This document shows positions 24,229 to 32,601 of a DNA stretch of 36,028 nucleotides, in pieces (position 1 is the stretch's first letter; each line of letters opens with the position of its first letter). The translations under genes and the position numbers were made by a program. This stretch comes from an uncultured Chlorobiaceae bacterium (GTDB lineage: Bacteria > Bacteroidota > Chlorobiia > Chlorobiales > Chlorobiaceae): contig CAILXB010000141.1 in NCBI GenBank assembly GCA_903838025.1, positions 1 to 36,028 of the forward strand, in the 5' to 3' direction. The notes under the pieces are model-generated. The model ran no database searches and was not told where the DNA came from. It worked only from the letters and a program-made list of their open reading frames with translations.

Positions 24229-24996
24229 TCAACAGCGCCCTTTTCGTGAAATGTTAACCAACACACTTGCAAGCACAGGAACAACAAATATAGCAACCGT
24301 CACTCCAGAGGTAAGAATATCGCCGTTGGTACCTTCCATAAACCTGATAAAAGCAATTTCAGGATAAAAATGCTCCACCGCCGAGAGTGACAGCTTAAGC
24401 CCAAGCAACCCGATGACCAGAAATGCGCAAGTTTCAAGAAACGGATAACGCTCCATCAGCCCTACAAACCCCTGAGCAACAAAACGCATTGCAAGAATTC
24501 CAATAAAAACCCCAACGCAAATCAGCACCAGATTGTCGGTAAAAGCCACCGCTGCAAAAATATTGTCTATCGAAAAAGCGAGATCCATCATTTCGATAAG
24601 AAAAACGGTCGACCAGAAAGTCCCTAACGTACCAGAAAGCGACTGATACAGCCAGTTACTCTGCTTGTCGAAATAATCGTCCTCCTTTTGAGGCGTCTTT
24701 CGACCCTTCAGCCATCCCCATACAAGGTAGAGCAGATAAAGACCACCAATCGGCTTCAGCCACCAGATTTGCACCAGAAAGGAGGCAAAAAAGAGGCATA
24801 TTCCACGAAAGAAATAAGCGCCTATTATACCGTACTTTAATGCAGACGCCCGTTGTTTCGGCGGTAAATCCATGACCATGGTAGCCAGCACCGCCGCATT
24901 ATCGACAGAAAGAAGGCTTTCGATCATAATCAGATTGCCAATAACAAGCAATGATGAAAGCGGATTATGAACAATCTGCTGCAAAAGGTCAATCAT
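24229..24996 (-). CDS. TerC-family integral membrane protein
   Basis: A 255-residue protein with about seven hydrophobic spans. It shows the TerC double motif: IESLLSVDNAAVLATMV in the first half and MMDLAFSIDNIFAAVAF in the second, each with the conserved [ST]-x-D-N-x-x-x-x-A that places paired acidic residues in the membrane. Several TerC relatives export manganese or other metal ions, and others load metal into secreted enzymes; the substrate here is not determined. The gene starts 46 bases after the kup stop on the same strand, so the two are probably co-transcribed. The central loop (KGRKTPQKEDDYFDKQ) is cytoplasmic and charged. Full length, no defects seen. Confidence 0.88.
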   Translation of the reverse strand: MIDLLQQIVHNPLSSLLVIGNLIMIESLLSVDNAAVLATMVMDLPPKQRASALKYGIIGAYFFRGICLFFASFLVQIWWLKPIGGLYLLYLVWGWLKGRKTPQKEDDYFDKQSNWLYQSLSGTLGTFWSTVFLIEMMDLAFSIDNIFAAVAFTDNLVLICVGVFIGILAMRFVAQGFVGLMERYPFLETCAFLVIGLLGLKLSLSAVEHFYPEIAFIRFMEGTNGDILTSGVTVAIFVVPVLASVLVNISRKGRC

Positions 24997-25042
24997 CCCC
25001 TCACCTCTCGGCTACTTAAGCTCACTGCAACTGCACTATCAC

Positions 25043-26956
25043 TCATATCTGTACCAGAACCCCGATCTCAATCACCTGACCAGAAGGAAGATCATAATAG
25101 GCCGTTGCGCTGAGAGCATTACGAGACATCAATGCAAAAAGTTTTTTACGCCACAACACCATTTTCGACTTCAACCCGGTAACAATTTTCTCCCGACTCA
25201 GGAAAAAGCTGATTGCCTCCGGCCTGAAATGGAGCCCCTGATGATTTGCAAGGGCTATGACCTGGCGAATATTGGGATATTCCAGAAATCCGTACCGGGC
25301 AACAACCTTAAAAAAGCCATCACCAAGTTTGGTCACCTCTACCTTCTGACTGTTGGGAACCCTCGGCACCCGCTCCGTGCTGAAATGAAAAAGAGCCACC
25401 TCCGAATGCATAACCTTGTTATGGCGCAAGTTATGAAGCATGGAAACAGGAACGACGTCAGGATTCGCCGTCAGATAGACCGCCTGGCCATTCACCCGGT
25501 AGGGCTGCTGTAATGAAAGACTCTGCAGAAACTCTTCAATCGTCAGTGTGCGATCCTGCAACTGCTGCAACAGAAGGCTGCGTCCCTGCTTCCAGGTCAG
25601 CATAAGAGTAAAGACCACAAGGCCAATTGCCAAAGGAAACCATGCTCCCTGGAAAAGCTTGGTTATACTTGCTCCGAAAAAGGAGAGATCAATGATAGCA
25701 AAAAAGCTGATCAACAGATTGAGGGCAATCTTGTTCCACTGCCAGAGATCACGTGCAACATAATAAAAAAGGATCGTCGAAATCAGCATGGTTGCTGTTA
25801 CCGCAACACCATAAGCGGCAGCAAGCTTGCTTGACGAACCGAAACCGGCAACCAGCGTGATGGTTGCTATCATCAACGCCCAGTTAGCCGCAGGCACATA
25901 AATTTGCCCGATATGCTTGGCCGAAGTATGCGTTACGGTCAAACGGGGCAGGTAGCCAAGCTGGATTGCCTGCTGGGTCAGCGAATACACTCCGGTAATA
26001 AGCGCCTGTGATGCAATAATCGTTGCCAGGGTCGAAAGAATCACCATCGGAATCATTGCCCAGGAGGGTACAAGAGCATAAAACGGATTATGAGACAGCT
26101 CGGGAGAACCAAGCAGCAGCGCACCCTGCCCGAAATAATTCAAAAGCAATGCAGGCAGCACCAGCAAAACCCAGGTCAACCGTATAGGCTTTTTTCCGAA
26201 ATGGCCCATATCGGCATAGAGCGCCTCAGCACCCGTAACAGAGAGGAAAACCGCCCCCAGAACCATAAAACCCTGAAGGTGATTGCTTAAAAGAAAAGAG
26301 AGGCCATACCAGGGCAAAATCGCCTGCAAAATCTGCGGAAATCGAATAATTTCAACAAGACCAAGTAAACCGATAACCACAAACCAGATAAAAATAATCG
26401 GGCCAAACAGAGCACCAACCCTTGCTGTGCCATGATGCTGAAAGAAAAAAAGACCAACAAGAACCAGAATGGTGGCCGGTATGACAAGATCCTTGAATGC
26501 AGGAGCGATGATCTGCATACCCTCAACCGCACTGAGAACCGAAATGGCAGGAGTAATCATACCGTCGCCATAAAGCAATGCGGCTCCAAACAAGCCGATA
26601 ACCACCAGAAACCATCGCTCATAACCTTTTTTCTTGCTTTGCGTAATAATCAAGGCCGTAAGAGCAAGAATACCGCCCTCCCCATCGTTGTCAGCTTTCA
26701 TGATAAACGTCAGATATTTCAGGCTGACAATCAAGAGAAGGGCCCAGACAAGCAGAGAGAGAACACCAAGAACATTTCCCTGTGTGATGGGGATGCCATA
26801 CTCACCATGAAAACACTCCCGAACAGCATAAAGAGGACTGGTACCGATATCGCCAAACACCACCCCAAGAGCGGCAAGAGAGAGACCGGCAAGCCGTTTC
26901 ATGCCCCCTTGTCCCGATTGGTGCCCTGAATCAGGCGCTTCCGATATTTTTGACAT
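25043..26956 (-). CDS. kup: Kup/HAK/KT-family potassium transporter
   Basis: About 637 residues from the ATG at 26956; the longer track start at 27025 adds an unlikely hydrophobic leader. The family signature LGVVFGDIGTSPLYAVRECF is present near the N-terminus. About 12 transmembrane segments follow (for example LLYGDGMITPAISVLSAVEG and AVFLSVTGAEALYADMGHFGKKPI), then a roughly 170-residue soluble C-terminal domain. Kup proteins import potassium, usually with protons, in the inner membrane. terC follows 46 bases downstream. The gene is divergent from rlpA across a roughly 490-base gap with several inverted repeats. Confidence 0.95.
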   Translation of the reverse strand: MSKISEAPDSGHQSGQGGMKRLAGLSLAALGVVFGDIGTSPLYAVRECFHGEYGIPITQGNVLGVLSLLVWALLLIVSLKYLTFIMKADNDGEGGILALTALIITQSKKKGYERWFLVVIGLFGAALLYGDGMITPAISVLSAVEGMQIIAPAFKDLVIPATILVLVGLFFFQHHGTARVGALFGPIIFIWFVVIGLLGLVEIIRFPQILQAILPWYGLSFLLSNHLQGFMVLGAVFLSVTGAEALYADMGHFGKKPIRLTWVLLVLPALLLNYFGQGALLLGSPELSHNPFYALVPSWAMIPMVILSTLATIIASQALITGVYSLTQQAIQLGYLPRLTVTHTSAKHIGQIYVPAANWALMIATITLVAGFGSSSKLAAAYGVAVTATMLISTILFYYVARDLWQWNKIALNLLISFFAIIDLSFFGASITKLFQGAWFPLAIGLVVFTLMLTWKQGRSLLLQQLQDRTLTIEEFLQSLSLQQPYRVNGQAVYLTANPDVVPVSMLHNLRHNKVMHSEVALFHFSTERVPRVPNSQKVEVTKLGDGFFKVVARYGFLEYPNIRQVIALANHQGLHFRPEAISFFLSREKIVTGLKSKMVLWRKKLFALMSRNALSATAYYDLPSGQVIEIGVLVQI

Positions 26957-27449
26957 AATCAACGAAGGAAAAATAAAAACCGTATTGAACAAAAAAATTG
27001 TCACACACTGACCAGAAAATTTCACCTGTCAATATAAGACAATAAGTTCTAAATCGAAGAAACCAGCGACAACGACAACTCGGCGCGCTGCTTCACAAAA
27101 AGAGGGTAGTGTGTTGGTAAAAAGAAGGTCACGGAGAGGTCTCCGGCAAGGCGAAATGAATACTTATTCATAAAAAAGAATTAAAAAAGGAGGCGCCTCG
27201 CTTAAAAGAACAAACAAGAAAAGAGCCTGATTAAACGACAAAAAAGAGTCCTATTTCAAAAAAAACACATCAATAAAGGGCTTTAAACCCTTTGCAGGCA
27301 AGCGCTCCGGCAGATATTTCTTGCTTTAACATATTTTCTCTATATTGGGTCACGTAACAACATTGAATAGCCGTAGTGATTTTAATTCATTTTTACCTGT
27401 TCCCTGCATAAATGCCCGTTAGAGAACAGCGGATTTAAACCATGAGCGC
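26957..27449. other. Long intergenic region between divergent kup and rlpA, with several inverted repeats
   Basis: 493 bases with no convincing gene. It contains CGGAGA-GG-TCTCCG (27132-27145), the palindrome GAGGCGCCTC (27190-27199) and AAAGGG-7-CCCTTT (27275-27293). The rest is A-rich. Promoters for both genes must lie here, but I could not pick convincing -35/-10 pairs. Confidence 0.5.
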
Positions 27450-27959
27450 ATGAAGCATGAAAAACAATTTTTTTCCTTGTCATTTGTTGCAATCCTGATC
27501 ACCATTGCCCTCGGAGCAAGCCATCCCAATCCGCATTTTTCAGGAATCGCTACACCCTATAACCCGCTGTACAGCTCAGCCGAGGCTGCTTTACGCCCCA
27601 CTCTCCTTACGAGAGCGCTCCCTCGTACACACAAAAAAGCTCGCGTAACCGAAGGCAGAGCATCCTTTTACGCCGACCAGTTTCACGGCCGCAAAACAGC
27701 AAGCGGTGAAACCTTTAACCGTGAAAAGCTGACCGCAGCTCACCCATTCCTGCCTTTCGGTACCTGGGTAAGAGTGACCAATCTGCGAAACGGAAAAGAT
27801 GTCATTGTGCGCATCAACGACCGGGGTCCATTTGTTAAAGGAAGAATCATCGACTTATCGAGAGGCGCAGCAAAAGAGATCGGGCTTACACAAGCCGGTA
27901 CAGCGCGGGTAAAACTCGAAGCACTCAGTTCAGGCAAGTCAGCTTTTATCGCTGGCTGA
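27450..27959 (+). CDS. rlpA: RlpA-like septal-ring lytic transglycosylase, copy 1
   Basis: A 169-residue protein: signal peptide or membrane anchor ([17 protein letters not shown]), a 40-residue linker, then a double-psi beta-barrel domain from about residue 68. RlpA motifs are complete: [62 protein letters not shown]. The Glu in SGE and the Asp in NDRGPF correspond to catalytic acids of RlpA, which cleaves peptide-free glycan strands during cell separation. There is no SPOR domain at the C-terminus, so it would not be targeted to septa in the usual way. A paralogue follows 86 bases downstream. The start ATG at 27450 lacks a clear ribosome site. Confidence 0.9.
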   Translation: MKHEKQFFSLSFVAILITIALGASHPNPHFSGIATPYNPLYSSAEAALRPTLLTRALPRTHKKARVTEGRASFYADQFHGRKTASGETFNREKLTAAHPFLPFGTWVRVTNLRNGKDVIVRINDRGPFVKGRIIDLSRGAAKEIGLTQAGTARVKLEALSSGKSAFIAG

Positions 27960-28045
27960 TTATCAAAAATACAAGATCAACGACTTTTCCAGAAAGAGTC
28001 GAGATAACAACGTTTCACAAAACGCTCGTAACCTTTTTTTGTATT

Positions 28046-28570
28046 ATGACAAAAAAAAACCTGTCGCTGCCCGGAACAGTACTTCGGACACTCTTTGCAA
28101 TAACGCTCTGTGCCACACTGAACCAGGGTAGCCTTCACGCAGAAGAGAGTACGGAACTCCCCAATCCTGCCACGTCAGGCATGCAGTGGTTTCCCGAAAA
28201 TAGCGGAGCAAATCCAGCTTCGTCAACAGGCGCACAAGCAATGCTTCCGGCGACCAGCGCTCTTGTCGCCGAAGGCAAAGCCTCATACTACGCTGGAAAG
28301 TTTCAGGGCAGAAAAACAGCCAACGGCGAATACTTCAGCCTCAGCCACTTCACGGCCGCACACCGCACCCTTCCTTTCGGTACCACGGTCAAGGTTATCA
28401 ATCTTGAAAACGGGAAAACTGTTATGGTACGCATTAACGACCGGGGCCCTTTCCGGCACGGAAGAATCATCGATGTTTCGCAAGCGGCAGCCAGAGTGAT
28501 CGGGCTTGTCGGAAGTGGAGTTGCCAATGTCCGCATTGAGGCATACCAGGAAAGTACTTCCGTCTTGTAA
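28046..28570 (+). CDS. rlpA: RlpA-like septal-ring lytic transglycosylase, copy 2
   Basis: A 174-residue protein with a Sec signal peptide (cleavage near residue 32, LHA-E), a Pro/Ser-rich linker and a double-psi beta-barrel very like copy 1. Motifs: [23 protein letters not shown], then [29 protein letters not shown]. The acidic residues matching RlpA catalysis are kept (NGE and NDRGPF). It again lacks a SPOR domain. Tandem position and the shared layout suggest local duplication, with strong divergence in the linker and signal peptide. It converges on dsbD. The only structure in the gap is a small hairpin (GCCACA/TGTGGC, 28589-28606) without a T tract. Confidence 0.9.
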   Translation: MTKKNLSLPGTVLRTLFAITLCATLNQGSLHAEESTELPNPATSGMQWFPENSGANPASSTGAQAMLPATSALVAEGKASYYAGKFQGRKTANGEYFSLSHFTAAHRTLPFGTTVKVINLENGKTVMVRINDRGPFRHGRIIDVSQAAARVIGLVGSGVANVRIEAYQESTSVL

Positions 28571-28631
28571 AAGAGAGGAGTAAGGGTGGCCACAGTTCCA
28601 TGTGGCAGCCTGCCTTGACCACCAACCGATC

Positions 28632-30509
28632 CTACTTGCCCGTTACAAGCTTGCTGACATGGTCAAAAAAAGCACGAGCTTCAAGAACGCCCACGACCCG
28701 GCTTCCAGCAATCTCTTTTCCTGTCGTGTCAAAAAAGATCATTCCTGGAGGGCCGAAGAGGCCGAAACGCTTCATGAGTGCACGATCATCCTCACTGTTG
28801 GCGGTCACATCGACCTGCAGCAGCGTCAGCCCCCCAAGTTGCTCAATCACCTTGGGGTCATGAAAGGTAAAGCGATCCATCTCCTTACAGGCAACACACC
28901 AGTCGGCATAAAAATCGAGCATGACCGGTTTTTTTGCGGAAACTAACGCCTGGTCGAGCTCGGCTACTGTCCGGATACGGGTAAAATGGACTCCCTTCTC
29001 CTCTCCCTGGCTGACTGTCGATGCCCCGCGAACCGTCGAAAGCGGCTCAAACACATTGGTACCACCCGCCGCAGCCCCCACAAGCTCAAGTAACCCGGCA
29101 ACAAAAAGAACCAAACCAAGGGTTTTGCCAAAACGAAGCGCAATGGTTGGTTTGGCCGTTGACGTATCAAAAACGCCAAGAAAAACCGAGCAGAGAATGG
29201 CGAAGGCACCCCAAAAAAGCATCATTGCAGGAGCTGAAAGAATTGGCGAAACCATCCAGATAGCAACGGCTATCAACAGAAGCCCAAACACATACTTCAC
29301 ACCAATCATCCAGGCTCCAGCCTTGGGCAGCAAACTACCTGCTGAAAGCCCGACAAGCAGCAGCGGCAGACTCATCCCCATAGCCATCGAAAAGAGGGCA
29401 AGACCACCAAGAAGTACGTCACGCGTCTGGCTGATATAGACCAGGGTTCCGGCAAGCGGCGCAGCAACACATGGACCCACAATAAGCGCCGACAGGGCTC
29501 CCATAAAAAAGACCCCGGCAAAACGACCACGCTTCAAACCACCGGAAGCCTTGCCCAACTTGCTTTGCAGGGAAGTTGGCAACTGCAACTGATAAACATC
29601 GAACATGGAAAGTGAGAGCAGCAGAAGCAGCAACGCAAAGAGTACCAGAACCCATGGTTTTTGCAGGGCTCCAGCCAGCCCTTCACCCGCAAGACCGGCA
29701 GCAACACCAAGTGAGGTATAGACTAACGCCATCCCAAGGCAATAGGCGAGCGCCATCAAAAAACTACGACGACGGGTAACAACACCCTCGCCCACAATGA
29801 TCGAAGAGAGAATCGGAACCATCGGCAAAACGCAAGGGGTAAACGACAGAAGCAGACCGAATGCAAGAAAGGCAAGGGAGATTTTCCATAAACTTCCCCC
29901 TGCAAGAGTGGCTGTTGCCAGAGAGAGATCTCCATCCGTTTTGCTCTCTTTAACAAGAGGTGAAGCCTCTGCATGTGCTGCAACTGGCTGACGACTGATA
30001 ACTGACGACGGAGAACTGATAACTGACGACGGAGAACTGATGACTGACGACTGACGGCTGACGGCCGACGGCTGAAGATTAAACGTAAAGCTCTTCGTGA
30101 TAGGCGCATAACAGAGTCCGTCCTCTGCACACCCCTGGTATCCGACTATCAACGTAAAGGGAGCTGCCCCCTTGGTAATGGGAAGTACGACCGTAAGCCT
30201 GTCGTGATAGATATCGATCTTTTCGTTGGTTGTTAAATCAGTAATGGTAATGCCTTTTGGGAGCACAGGTACCTTAAAAGGAGCCTTTCCACTTTTGACG
30301 CCGACAGTAATCTTGTCGCGATAAAGTTTATAGCCTTTCGCTATTTCCCAATGCAGGGTTACTGAATTCTGGCTGGTCACATTGGCCTTAAGCTTGAAAG
30401 CCTGTTCAGGGTCAAGAAATTCTGCGGCAAACAGTGTACTCACCCTGAAAAAAAGGGCCAAAACAATACCGGTCACAATGACCGCAAACCGTGGGGATGG
30501 CCTATGCAT
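28632..30509 (-). CDS. dsbD: Thiol:disulfide interchange protein DsbD
   Basis: A 625-residue three-part protein. After a signal peptide (residues 1-28) comes the periplasmic immunoglobulin-like domain with the Cys pair of GCAEDGLCYAP (Cys127, Cys133). Next is an eight-helix membrane domain (LLSFTPCVLPMVPI and IVGPCVAAPLAGT carry its two Cys), then a C-terminal thioredoxin-like domain with YADWCVACKEMD. DsbD moves electrons from cytoplasmic thioredoxin to periplasmic thiol proteins such as TlpA-like ones. The linker between the first two parts (residues 151-174) is made of a 7-residue tandem repeat, SSVISSP, created by a DNA repeat. It is the last gene of the six-gene leftward TlpA/DUF3570/ApbE block, 47 bases after apbE, and is the likely electron source for the TlpA-like protein. 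Confidence 0.95.
   Translation of the reverse strand: MHRPSPRFAVIVTGIVLALFFRVSTLFAAEFLDPEQAFKLKANVTSQNSVTLHWEIAKGYKLYRDKITVGVKSGKAPFKVPVLPKGITITDLTTNEKIDIYHDRLTVVLPITKGAAPFTLIVGYQGCAEDGLCYAPITKSFTFNLQPSAVSRQSSVISSPSSVISSPSSVISRQPVAAHAEASPLVKESKTDGDLSLATATLAGGSLWKISLAFLAFGLLLSFTPCVLPMVPILSSIIVGEGVVTRRRSFLMALAYCLGMALVYTSLGVAAGLAGEGLAGALQKPWVLVLFALLLLLLSLSMFDVYQLQLPTSLQSKLGKASGGLKRGRFAGVFFMGALSALIVGPCVAAPLAGTLVYISQTRDVLLGGLALFSMAMGMSLPLLLVGLSAGSLLPKAGAWMIGVKYVFGLLLIAVAIWMVSPILSAPAMMLFWGAFAILCSVFLGVFDTSTAKPTIALRFGKTLGLVLFVAGLLELVGAAAGGTNVFEPLSTVRGASTVSQGEEKGVHFTRIRTVAELDQALVSAKKPVMLDFYADWCVACKEMDRFTFHDPKVIEQLGGLTLLQVDVTANSEDDRALMKRFGLFGPPGMIFFDTTGKEIAGSRVVGVLEARAFFDHVSKLVTGK
29985..30074. repeat. 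21-base tandem repeat inside dsbD
   Basis: Units AACTGATAACTGACGACGGAG recur, with degenerate copies on both sides (ACTGATGACTGACGACTGACGG). The 21-base period keeps the dsbD frame and encodes SSVISSP repeats in the periplasmic linker. The core matches the intergenic repeat at 23348-23389. Confidence 0.85.
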
Positions 30510-30556
30510 AAAAATTTTACAAAAAAGGTTATTGAAATATTTTTTTTAAAATCGCG

Positions 30557-31447
30557 CTATACATCCTTGTGATAGATTTGACCAAGCCGATCGACCGCGA
30601 AATACCCAAACCCTGACTCCTGCAAAAACCCGAGTCCATCAGCCTCTTTTAACATTGCTATGGTCGTATGACTCCCTGCGGTGACCGCTAAAGGAGCTAT
30701 AACCGTTACTGATCTCCAATGTGCTACCGGATAACCGGAACGAGGATGGATGATGTGGCAGTACCGTCTGCCATCAACTTCAAAATAACGCTCATAATCC
30801 CCGCTTGTCGCCAAAGCCCCGGTAAAAAGAGGCAGAGAGGCAATCGTACGCTCCCTGTTGCGGGGATCCTGAATCCCGATCATCCATGGGCTACCGTCTG
30901 GTTTAGGGCCTATAACCCTTATATCACCAGCAAGGTTGACATATCCATGCCTCACCCCTTTACCGTGCATAATCGAGGCCGCCCGGTCAGCCGCATACTC
31001 TTTGCCAAACCCGCCAAAATCAAACTCCATACCTGCCAGAGGCAGCCGAACTTCCTTACCATGACGTTCAACACGCTTCCAGCCAATCAAAGCCAGAATC
31101 GGAGCCAACGTTTCCTCGTCAGGCACAACACCACTTCTGAAATCCCAAGCCCGCCTCAAAACACCAGCCGTGATATCAAAAAGCCCACCACTACTCGAAT
31201 AAAGAATATCAGCATACTTAAAAAGAGCAAGGGTCTCATCATCGCACTTCACACCTTCAACTCCGGCAACTGCATTGATTCTCGAAACGATGCTCTCCGA
31301 CCGATAACGGGAGTACTTTCGCTCTATTCTCGACACCTCCTCTATGGCAAGTGCGGCAATCGACTGAGCCTCTGTATTGCTTGTGGAAACAAGTACCACC
31401 TCACACCCGCTCCCCATGGCCTGAAACCCAAAACAAAAAGTATCCAT
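30557..31447 (-). CDS. apbE: ApbE-family FAD:protein FMN transferase
   Basis: A 296-residue flavin transferase. Family motifs: FQAMGSGCEVVL at the start, SRYRSESIVSRIN, GGLFDITAGVLRRAWDF, FDFGGFGKEYAADRAA and YVNLAGDIRVIG. ApbE attaches FMN through a phosphoester to Thr or Ser in D-x-x-[ST]-G-A-[ST] motifs of target proteins. Two oddities: there is no signal peptide (an in-frame stop lies a few codons upstream of the ATG), so it should be cytoplasmic, unlike most bacterial ApbE. The C-terminal metal motif, normally T-A-D-x-x-x-T, reads TAGSHTT, with Gly at the usual metal-binding Asp. Its neighbours are DUF3570, DUF4266 and TlpA genes upstream and dsbD downstream. The DUF3570 protein offers candidate target motifs. 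Confidence 0.9.
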   Translation of the reverse strand: MDTFCFGFQAMGSGCEVVLVSTSNTEAQSIAALAIEEVSRIERKYSRYRSESIVSRINAVAGVEGVKCDDETLALFKYADILYSSSGGLFDITAGVLRRAWDFRSGVVPDEETLAPILALIGWKRVERHGKEVRLPLAGMEFDFGGFGKEYAADRAASIMHGKGVRHGYVNLAGDIRVIGPKPDGSPWMIGIQDPRNRERTIASLPLFTGALATSGDYERYFEVDGRRYCHIIHPRSGYPVAHWRSVTVIAPLAVTAGSHTTIAMLKEADGLGFLQESGFGYFAVDRLGQIYHKDV

Positions 31448-31633
31448 GTGGCTATAATTTTAATCCTGTTACTTATTTTAGACCGCTTTCAACCATCAGA
31501 CTACCCTGCCGAACGCAGCAGCCTAAGCACCATTTTTTACGGGAAACCCGGACAGGTGATAAGCCGAAGAGCCATCGGCCATTATTGCGTCAACGTGTTC
31601 AAACAGAAAGCAGTATCCCGACGGGTTGATGAA

Positions 31634-32482
31634 TCAAAACTCAAGCCCTACCCTGAGACCATACTCTGTGGAGTTGTTTTGAGGCTCAATAATACCGCTT
31701 GAACCATTAACAACCAGCGCGGAAGTTTCCTTATCCCTTGCCAGTTCTGAAGTGTTAATATTCCAATATCTGACAAACGGCTCAACTGAAAGAAAGGTAC
31801 CCTTGCCAATATTTTTGCTGACTTTAACCGATGCTCTCAAGCCATATCCACCACTCTGATGATTCGTAAACGGAGCAAAAGGGGTGTAATGAGAAGTCAT
31901 CTGGGTTCCAGACCACAAATAATCATACTCAAAGGAACCATCAAGAGTCCATCCATCCTTTAAACTGGTCGATATTTCAACACCGACGGGAGAGTAATAG
32001 TAATTTGACTGCCTGTCGTACCCTAAGCTTCCCGTTGTTGATGTCATTCCATAAGAATTATCAGTCAATCTCCGATACCCAAACCCCAAATATTGTACAA
32101 TAACAACTGAGTCTTTTTCTACAATGTTTTGGCCAAACAGAACTCTTGTTTCAAAAAAAGAATCAGGAACGGTCTGCATCGTGCCCGTACGTGAAGAGGT
32201 ATAGTCAACCGAGCCCCATGCAGCATCAGCTTCAGTTCTGAACTTATCGAAAAGACCAAAAACACGCCCATGCAGAGAGTACGCAGCCGAAACCCCATAC
32301 AGAACACCTGCGTTCTGCATATATCCCGGTTCCTTATAGGTGAGGTGCAACAAGGAAGGTGCAATCTCAAAAGAGCTCTTCTGATCGGCCGTGGCTGCAC
32401 CAAGAGTGCCTGCACCAAAAAAGTGCAGAGACACAGCACACACAACAACTTTGCATATCGAAGCTTTCACTTTTTCCCCCAT
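31634..32482 (-). CDS. Outer-membrane beta-barrel protein of unknown family
   Basis: A 282-residue protein with a Sec signal peptide (cleavage near residue 31, LGA-A). The mature part alternates short amphipathic strands, many ending in aromatic residues (DGWTLDGSFEYDYLW, FLSVEPFVRYWNI), and ends in a C-terminal Phe (YGLRVGLEF), the standard signal for outer-membrane insertion. Around 10-12 strands are plausible. I do not recognise the family. It lies between the DUF3570 and ApbE genes, on the same strand, with gaps of 119 and 186 bases, wide enough for separate promoters. It could be a partner barrel of the DUF3570 protein or an unrelated porin. Confidence 0.82.
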   Translation of the reverse strand: MGEKVKASICKVVVCAVSLHFFGAGTLGAATADQKSSFEIAPSLLHLTYKEPGYMQNAGVLYGVSAAYSLHGRVFGLFDKFRTEADAAWGSVDYTSSRTGTMQTVPDSFFETRVLFGQNIVEKDSVVIVQYLGFGYRRLTDNSYGMTSTTGSLGYDRQSNYYYSPVGVEISTSLKDGWTLDGSFEYDYLWSGTQMTSHYTPFAPFTNHQSGGYGLRASVKVSKNIGKGTFLSVEPFVRYWNINTSELARDKETSALVVNGSSGIIEPQNNSTEYGLRVGLEF

Positions 32483-32517
32483 TTACTGTTTAGAAAAACT
32501 CTTGCTGGCAGCAAACA

Positions 32518-32588
32518 CTCTGAAGAGGTTCACTTCGCCCGGTAGAACAAGATAGCCCGAATTATTACCAAGCGAAGTGAAAACAGAG
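32518..32588 (-). other. Long imperfect hairpin between the two beta-barrel genes
   Basis: TTCACTTCGC (32529-32538) pairs perfectly with GCGAAGTGAA (32572-32581), an outer CTCTG/CAGAG pair encloses it, and GGTA/TACC lie inside. It falls exactly in the 119-base gap between the DUF3570 stop and the next gene's start. There is no T tract, so it may be an mRNA stabiliser or attenuator that sets different expression levels. It could also be a dispersed repeat. Confidence 0.55.
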
Positions 32589-32601
32589 TCCTCATCCTAA
32601 G

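Noticed and set aside
28589-28606. GCCACA/TGTGGC hairpin between rlpA copy 2 and dsbD
   Set aside because: Six pairs, no T tract on either strand; not enough for a terminator call.
29985-30074. Possible CRISPR-like array
   Set aside because: The units are contiguous 21-base tandem repeats without unique spacers and lie in the dsbD frame.
30719-31702. 327-residue plus-strand ORF
   Set aside because: Long but antisense to apbE, with composition typical of a reverse-frame shadow; apbE has clear family motifs.
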